From JBEKUY01 sp049514555 (GTDB lineage: Bacteria; Acidobacteriota; Terriglobia; Acidiferrales; UBA7541): 64,000 bases of DNA. The stretch is from the NCBI GenBank assembly GCA_049514555.1, contig JBEKUY010000001.1:434001-498000 (forward strand). Reading direction: 5' to 3'. Made by a program: the position numbers and the translations under genes. The stretch's first letter is position 1, and every line of letters begins with the position of its first letter. This document shows positions 60,442-64,000 of this stretch, piece by piece. The notes under the pieces are model-generated. The model did not search any database and was not told where the DNA came from. It saw only the letters and a program-made list of their open reading frames with translations.

Positions 60442-60458
60442 ACGGGCTGTCATCCCGT
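60442..60458 (+). terminator. Small hairpin after glmS
   Basis: ACGGG (60442-60446) and CCCGT (60454-60458) with a seven-base loop start nine bases after the glmS stop. The stem is short and no T run follows. Confidence 0.25.
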
Positions 60459-60528
60459 TCGCTCTCAAATTCATCTCCCAGTGCCGGTCTAGCCTGTAAG
60501 GCCGGCGATTGAGTAGAATGGTTTCACT

Positions 60529-61830
60529 GTGTCGCGCAACATCACGAGTCTTGCTCTAATCCTGCTCCTTGCCCTGATTCCTTCTCTGTCATTCGCCCAG
60601 CAACCGGGCAAAGGGAAGCTCACCGCAATTGAGTTCGTGGGGCTGAAGACTCTCGCCGAGGAACCCGTGAAGGCCATCCTCGGCCTGCATCTCGGCGATC
60701 TCGTCGGCAAAGATGATCTACAAGCCGCCGCCGACCGATTGGTCGCCACCGGCCTCTTCGCTACTGTCACCTATGAGTTCCGCAGCCGAGGTGAAAATCT
60801 GACCGTCACCTATCGGCTCGAAGAAGCGCCTCGAGTCCCGGTGCTGTTTGACAACATTCCCTGGTTCACCGACGCGGAACTCAGCGACGCCATCCGCAAG
60901 TCCGTGCCCGTCTTTGACGGAACCGCTCCGCAGGAAAGTCCGTTGCTCGACGATATGGCCGCGGCCCTCGGCCCCCTTCTCGCCGCCCGCGGTCTGAAGG
61001 TCACCGTCGAACATCAGCTTCTTGCCAACCCTTCCGGCGATGGATCGCTTCAGGTGTTTCGTGTGGAAGGCGCCGCGCTCAAGATTGGCCGCGTCGAATT
61101 CGGCGACCCGCTCGCGGCGCAATCTCCGTATCTTCAGCAGAAGTTGGAAGCCGTTGTCGGCAAGCCCTACTCACGCCTCGCCATCGATCTCTTTCTCTTC
61201 GAGCATGTTCGCCCCTTCTATCAGGAGCAGGGATGCCTCCGCGCATCCATTGGGACGCCGGAAATCCGTTTGACCGGCAACCCTAATCAGGCTTTTGCCG
61301 GGGACATGGGCGTTTTCATTCCCATCCAGCCGGGCAGTGTCTATCACTGGGGTGGCGCGCAATGGATTGGCAATCAGGCGCTCGCCGTTTCTGAACTCAA
61401 CGCGCTCATCGGCGCCCAAGCTTCGGACGTTGTAAACGGCCAGAGGATTCAAGCCGGCTGGGACAAAGTTCTCGATGAGTACGCCCATCGCGGCTATCTC
61501 GATGCCAAGGTTGACCCGCAGTCTGCCTACGACGACGCTAAGCATACGGTCGCGTATCAGGTCCATGTCAGCGAAGGACCGCAGTATCGCTACGGCGACA
61601 TGCTCGTCACCGGCCTCTCGGTGCTCGGCGAAAAGAAGATTCGCTCCGCCTGGAACGTCCCCGCTGGCGCCATTTTCGACCGCGCAAAGTTTGAGGAATT
61701 GTTGGCCGGGCTCGAGAAGAAAAGCACTGCAATCTTTGGCGATCTGCCTGTCCACTACGAGCAGGTTGGCCACTGGCTGCGCACCAATCCCGATACGCGC
61801 ACCGTGGACATCCTCCTCGACTTCAAGTAG
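60529..61830 (+). CDS. Secreted POTRA-repeat protein without beta-barrel
   Basis: This 433-residue protein has a signal peptide (about 1-23, LILLLALIPSLSFA then Q) and several POTRA-like units. The first is TAIEFVGLKTLAEEPVKAIL with DLQAAADRLVATGLFATVTY. Later ones are near 180-245 (IGRVEFGDPLAAQ to VRPFYQEQGCLRASIG) and 270-430 (WGGAQWIGNQALAVSELNAL, YRYGDMLVTGLSVLGEKKI). BamA and TamA have POTRA domains followed by a 16-strand barrel; here the protein ends at the POTRA-type region (RTVDILLDFK). Start is GTG 60529. Location in the periplasm and a role in outer-membrane assembly are inferences. Confidence 0.8.
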   Translation: MSRNITSLALILLLALIPSLSFAQQPGKGKLTAIEFVGLKTLAEEPVKAILGLHLGDLVGKDDLQAAADRLVATGLFATVTYEFRSRGENLTVTYRLEEAPRVPVLFDNIPWFTDAELSDAIRKSVPVFDGTAPQESPLLDDMAAALGPLLAARGLKVTVEHQLLANPSGDGSLQVFRVEGAALKIGRVEFGDPLAAQSPYLQQKLEAVVGKPYSRLAIDLFLFEHVRPFYQEQGCLRASIGTPEIRLTGNPNQAFAGDMGVFIPIQPGSVYHWGGAQWIGNQALAVSELNALIGAQASDVVNGQRIQAGWDKVLDEYAHRGYLDAKVDPQSAYDDAKHTVAYQVHVSEGPQYRYGDMLVTGLSVLGEKKIRSAWNVPAGAIFDRAKFEELLAGLEKKSTAIFGDLPVHYEQVGHWLRTNPDTRTVDILLDFK

Positions 61831-61858
61831 TTCTAAGAACGGTTTGCAGCCGAATGAT

Positions 61859-62392
61859 TCACTTCTTCGCCCGAGAAGTGCTGTAGGCCGAAACCGCAAT
61901 CAGAAACTGCGCTTCCGCGCTGTCGATGGGCCTCATTTTCACCGCCACCCCTTCCTTGTTGCGCGGTTCGTTGATCGTCGTTCGGAAGTAGTACACCTTC
62001 CCGGCCTCAGCCGTGAGGCTGATCGCCATGCCGGCCCCCGACAAGCTCTTGAGCATGGATTGCCAGTTCGTGCACAGGCAATGTTCCCCGGGTTCCACCT
62101 GAAAAAAGAAATACGATCTGCCGTCATTTGCTCCGACCCACGCGCCGTCTAGCCCCACCTTCAGGGTCGGGCCACTCGCAATGTCCTCGAAAACATAGAC
62201 CAAGGCCTTGCCGGCTTCCGGTTGTGCGGTAGGGTGCTGCTTATCATCCGTCTTCACGTCGAACTTGATCTCGCTCGGCCCGCACCCGGCGGCCGCGCGA
62301 GCGGCTGCCGCTGGGTCTTGCGCCTTGTCTTGAGCAACCGCTGGCATGGCACAAATCGTGAGAAGCAGGACTCCGAGAGTGCTTCCTTTCAT
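61859..62392 (-). CDS. DUF2846-family secreted protein
   Basis: This 177-residue protein has a signal peptide (about 1-20, LLLTICAMPAVAQ). The mature part matches DUF2846: KALVYVFEDIASGPTLKVGL, RSYFFFQVEPGEHCLCTNW and AEAGKVYYFRTTINEPRNKE. The family's function is unknown. It is convergent with the POTRA gene. The stop lies 28 bases past the POTRA gene's stop. Confidence 0.8.
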   Translation of the reverse strand: MKGSTLGVLLLTICAMPAVAQDKAQDPAAAARAAAGCGPSEIKFDVKTDDKQHPTAQPEAGKALVYVFEDIASGPTLKVGLDGAWVGANDGRSYFFFQVEPGEHCLCTNWQSMLKSLSGAGMAISLTAEAGKVYYFRTTINEPRNKEGVAVKMRPIDSAEAQFLIAVSAYSTSRAKK

Positions 62393-62730
62393 GTTCCCCT
62401 CCGTCGTGGGAAATGAGCCTCGCGCCTTTTAATGCCGACCCGTCCCTTCAGCCCTACATCCAGGGTCCCTGGCAGTCTCTGCAGCTCTCCGCCGACCTGC
62501 TCGGCGACTGCACCTGCAACATGGACGCGCTCCGCTCCTCGCCGGTTTCGCCTATTGGCGTAGCGCCTACCTCCTTGCCACGGCTCCGCGGCCTCTCTCC
62601 TGCCCGCCCCGCCCCCGGCATCGCGCCCCTTGACGAATGGCGATGGAATTTCACTGCCAATCCAGCTTCCGGTTTTCCCCCAATTGCTTTCCCTATATAA
62701 TCCGCATGTCCACAAAGAGGAGTCCCGCCC
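62393..62730 (+). promoter_or_regulatory. Intergenic region with -10 element for the small membrane protein
   Basis: These 338 bases separate the DUF2846 gene (minus) from the small membrane protein (plus). TATAAT at 62696-62701 is a perfect -10; the matching -35 position reads TTTTCC. Predicted transcription start is about 62708, with GAGGAG at 62717-62722 as ribosome-binding site. No gene or repeat was recognised in the remainder. Confidence 0.45.
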
Positions 62731-62988
62731 ATGCACCTTCTCAACAATCTACTCACTTCTCCGCTTCCAATATTGCTTCTTATTCTGACGCTTGTAATCT
62801 TTCCTATCCGGCGCATTTTGCAGCGCATGGGACTTAGTGGATGGTGGTGCCTGCTTGCTTTCATACCGCTAGGGAACCTTTTTGCCCTATGGGTTCTGGC
62901 TTTCGTTCGCTGGCCGACGGTCGACAAGCAGCAAACAGGCGCTTCACTCCAGGGGCTTGAACAACCCGCGAAGTCAACCCTGGAGTAG
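62731..62988 (+). CDS. Small membrane protein
   Basis: This 85-residue protein has two hydrophobic segments (about 8-24, LTSPLPILLLILTLVIF, and about 37-60, WWCLLAFIPLGNLFALWVLA) separated by a short basic stretch (RRILQRMG), and a polar tail. GAGGAG nine bases before the ATG and a TATAAT upstream support it as a real gene. The IPLGN motif between helices occurs in small membrane proteins of unknown function; no family is assigned. Confidence 0.75.
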   Translation: MHLLNNLLTSPLPILLLILTLVIFPIRRILQRMGLSGWWCLLAFIPLGNLFALWVLAFVRWPTVDKQQTGASLQGLEQPAKSTLE

Positions 62989-63165
62989 AATTGATGGAGT
63001 TTATGAAGCTCCGACCTGGCGGGTGGCTAGGACTCCGACAACTAGGACCCCCGCGAAGATGACTGCGGCCATGAACAGGCGAGATAGGCGTCCTACAGTG
63101 CCGTTTTCGAGGGCAATAAGGAAATTCCGGTCCGGGCATCCTGCTGGGTTACAAGGAGGTCTCGG

Positions 63166-64000
63166 ATGAAGAAAGCCAACCTCGTCCTTTTGGTTGTGGA
63201 GAATAATGATTATCAAGCCGAGCAGACCATCTCGGCGAAAGAAGCTGCCCGCGAGTGCGAAGCTGACCTTCAGGTCATACATACTGAGCACGATGCGGTA
63301 ATGCAGAGCGAGGAAGTCCTCAAACTCCTCCATAAACCTGTTGGAACTCGCCCTGACGGGGTTCTCTTTGAACCGGTGGGGACGCCACTCGCCCAACCCG
63401 CGAGAATCGCAGCGTCCTCTGGAGTGGGGTGGGTTGTGTTGAACCGGGAGGTCGATTACCTCAGCGAACTTCGCCGCCAGTACTCGACCCCGCTTTTCTC
63501 CGTCACTACCAATCACGACGAGGTCGGCCGTATCCAGGGCGAACAGATCGCACACTTGCTCCCCCATGGAGGCGCAGTGCTGTACATCCAGGGACCCTCG
63601 GACAATAAAGCTGCTGCCCGGCGCGCTGCTGCCATGCAATCGACGAAGCCCGCGAACGTCGAAGTGCGCGTGCTGAAAGGTCTTTGGACGGAGGAGAGTG
63701 CCTACCATGCCGTAAGCTCCTGGCTCAAGCTCAATGTCGCAAGAAACGTCGCCATCGGACTTGTGGCAGGCCAGAACGACGCCATGGCCCTTGGCGCGCG
63801 CCGGGCGTTTCAGGAACTCACCACAGGCGCCGAACAAGATCGCTGGTTGAGCTTGCCCTTCATAGGCTGCGACGGCCTCCCGAACACAGGGCAGGCTTCT
63901 GTTCGCCGCGGCCTTCTCGAAGCCACCATCCTCATACCTGCTAACGCTGGCCAGGCCATAAAGGCGCTGGTTACCTCGCTGACGACAGAGCAACAACCAC
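63166..64000 (+). CDS. Sugar-type periplasmic-binding-fold protein, 3' end cut by window edge
   Basis: An open frame from ATG 63166, with AAGGAGGT seven bases upstream, runs to the window edge (278 residues seen). It matches the Peripla_BP_4/LacI-like sugar-binding fold: ANLVLLVVENNDYQAEQTIS, VTTNHDEVGRIQGEQIAHLL and VAGQNDAMALGARRAFQEL. No signal peptide precedes the fold, unlike transporter binding proteins, and no helix-turn-helix is seen. It may be a cytoplasmic sensor domain or the N-terminus of a larger regulator; the missing 3' part decides this. Confidence 0.78.
   Translation, partial: MKKANLVLLVVENNDYQAEQTISAKEAARECEADLQVIHTEHDAVMQSEEVLKLLHKPVGTRPDGVLFEPVGTPLAQPARIAASSGVGWVVLNREVDYLSELRRQYSTPLFSVTTNHDEVGRIQGEQIAHLLPHGGAVLYIQGPSDNKAAARRAAAMQSTKPANVEVRVLKGLWTEESAYHAVSSWLKLNVARNVAIGLVAGQNDAMALGARRAFQELTTGAEQDRWLSLPFIGCDGLPNTGQASVRRGLLEATILIPANAGQAIKALVTSLTTEQQP

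Noticed and set aside
63001..63996. 331-codon minus-strand frame at the right edge
   Set aside because: The plus-strand frame encodes a clear substrate-binding fold with a perfect ribosome-binding site.

Overview
The window reads as a chromosome segment of a diderm, GC-rich bacterium, most likely an Acidobacteriota member. This is an inference from gene content: Kdo/heptose lipopolysaccharide genes, an MlaFED-type lipid ABC transporter, BamD- and OmpA-type envelope proteins, a TonB C-terminal domain fused to a signalling-type protein, and large secreted carboxypeptidase-regulatory/TPR proteins. No tRNA, rRNA, CRISPR array, insertion sequence or prophage was recognised. Both ends are cut through genes.

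Layout. 1-3928 (minus) is an accessory-looking block: two unknown proteins flank a tightly coupled pair, a trypsin-co-occurring-domain protein (Trypco1) and a CHAT protease-like protein fused through a coiled coil and one membrane segment to a TonB C-terminal domain. 4234-7408 holds a secreted TPR protein and a GNAT acetyltransferase. 7628-12812 is a polyphosphate-flavoured group: a CHAD protein with a degenerate Ppx-like HD domain faces sixA, ppx/gppA and two tandem dTMP-kinase-like genes. 12894-15760 is mlaD-mlaF-mlaE. 15989-18689 is aroC-def-fmt. 18804-23043 is a secreted TldD/TldE-like pair plus a PASTA-only membrane protein. rpe, a bamD-like lipoprotein gene, a response regulator and valS follow. 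29922-37559 is a run of cofactor and nucleic-acid genes: nadC, birA, coaX, an unknown, rlmD/rumA and comEC.

37512-44645 (minus) is an eight-gene lipopolysaccharide inner-core operon in which every neighbouring pair overlaps: waaA, lpxK, waaF, gmhB, hldE kinase, hldE adenylyltransferase, a waaC-like gene and an isoprenylcysteine-methyltransferase-like gene. To its right lie uvrD/pcrA, an amino-acid permease, a zinc phospholipase C/S1-P1-like gene and an adenosine-deaminase-family gene. 51597-57819 is a run of secreted, poorly characterised proteins: a glycine/asparagine-rich repeat protein, DUF4424, a 550-residue unknown, an ankyrin protein and an OmpA protein. 57901-58150 carries a frameshifted OmpA-domain remnant. 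purS, glmS, a POTRA-only secreted protein, a DUF2846 protein, a small membrane protein and a truncated substrate-binding-protein gene finish the window.

The strongest candidate for an undescribed system is the CHAT-coiled coil-TM-TonB protein with its translationally coupled Trypco1 partner at 444-3359. Predicted topology puts a caspase-like domain in the cytoplasm and a TonB-type domain in the periplasm of a single chain. Second-tier candidates are the polyphosphate group, whose second kinase paralogue has lost the Walker A lysine, the secreted TldD-like pair with one inactivated partner, and the six-copy repeat protein at 51597-52784.
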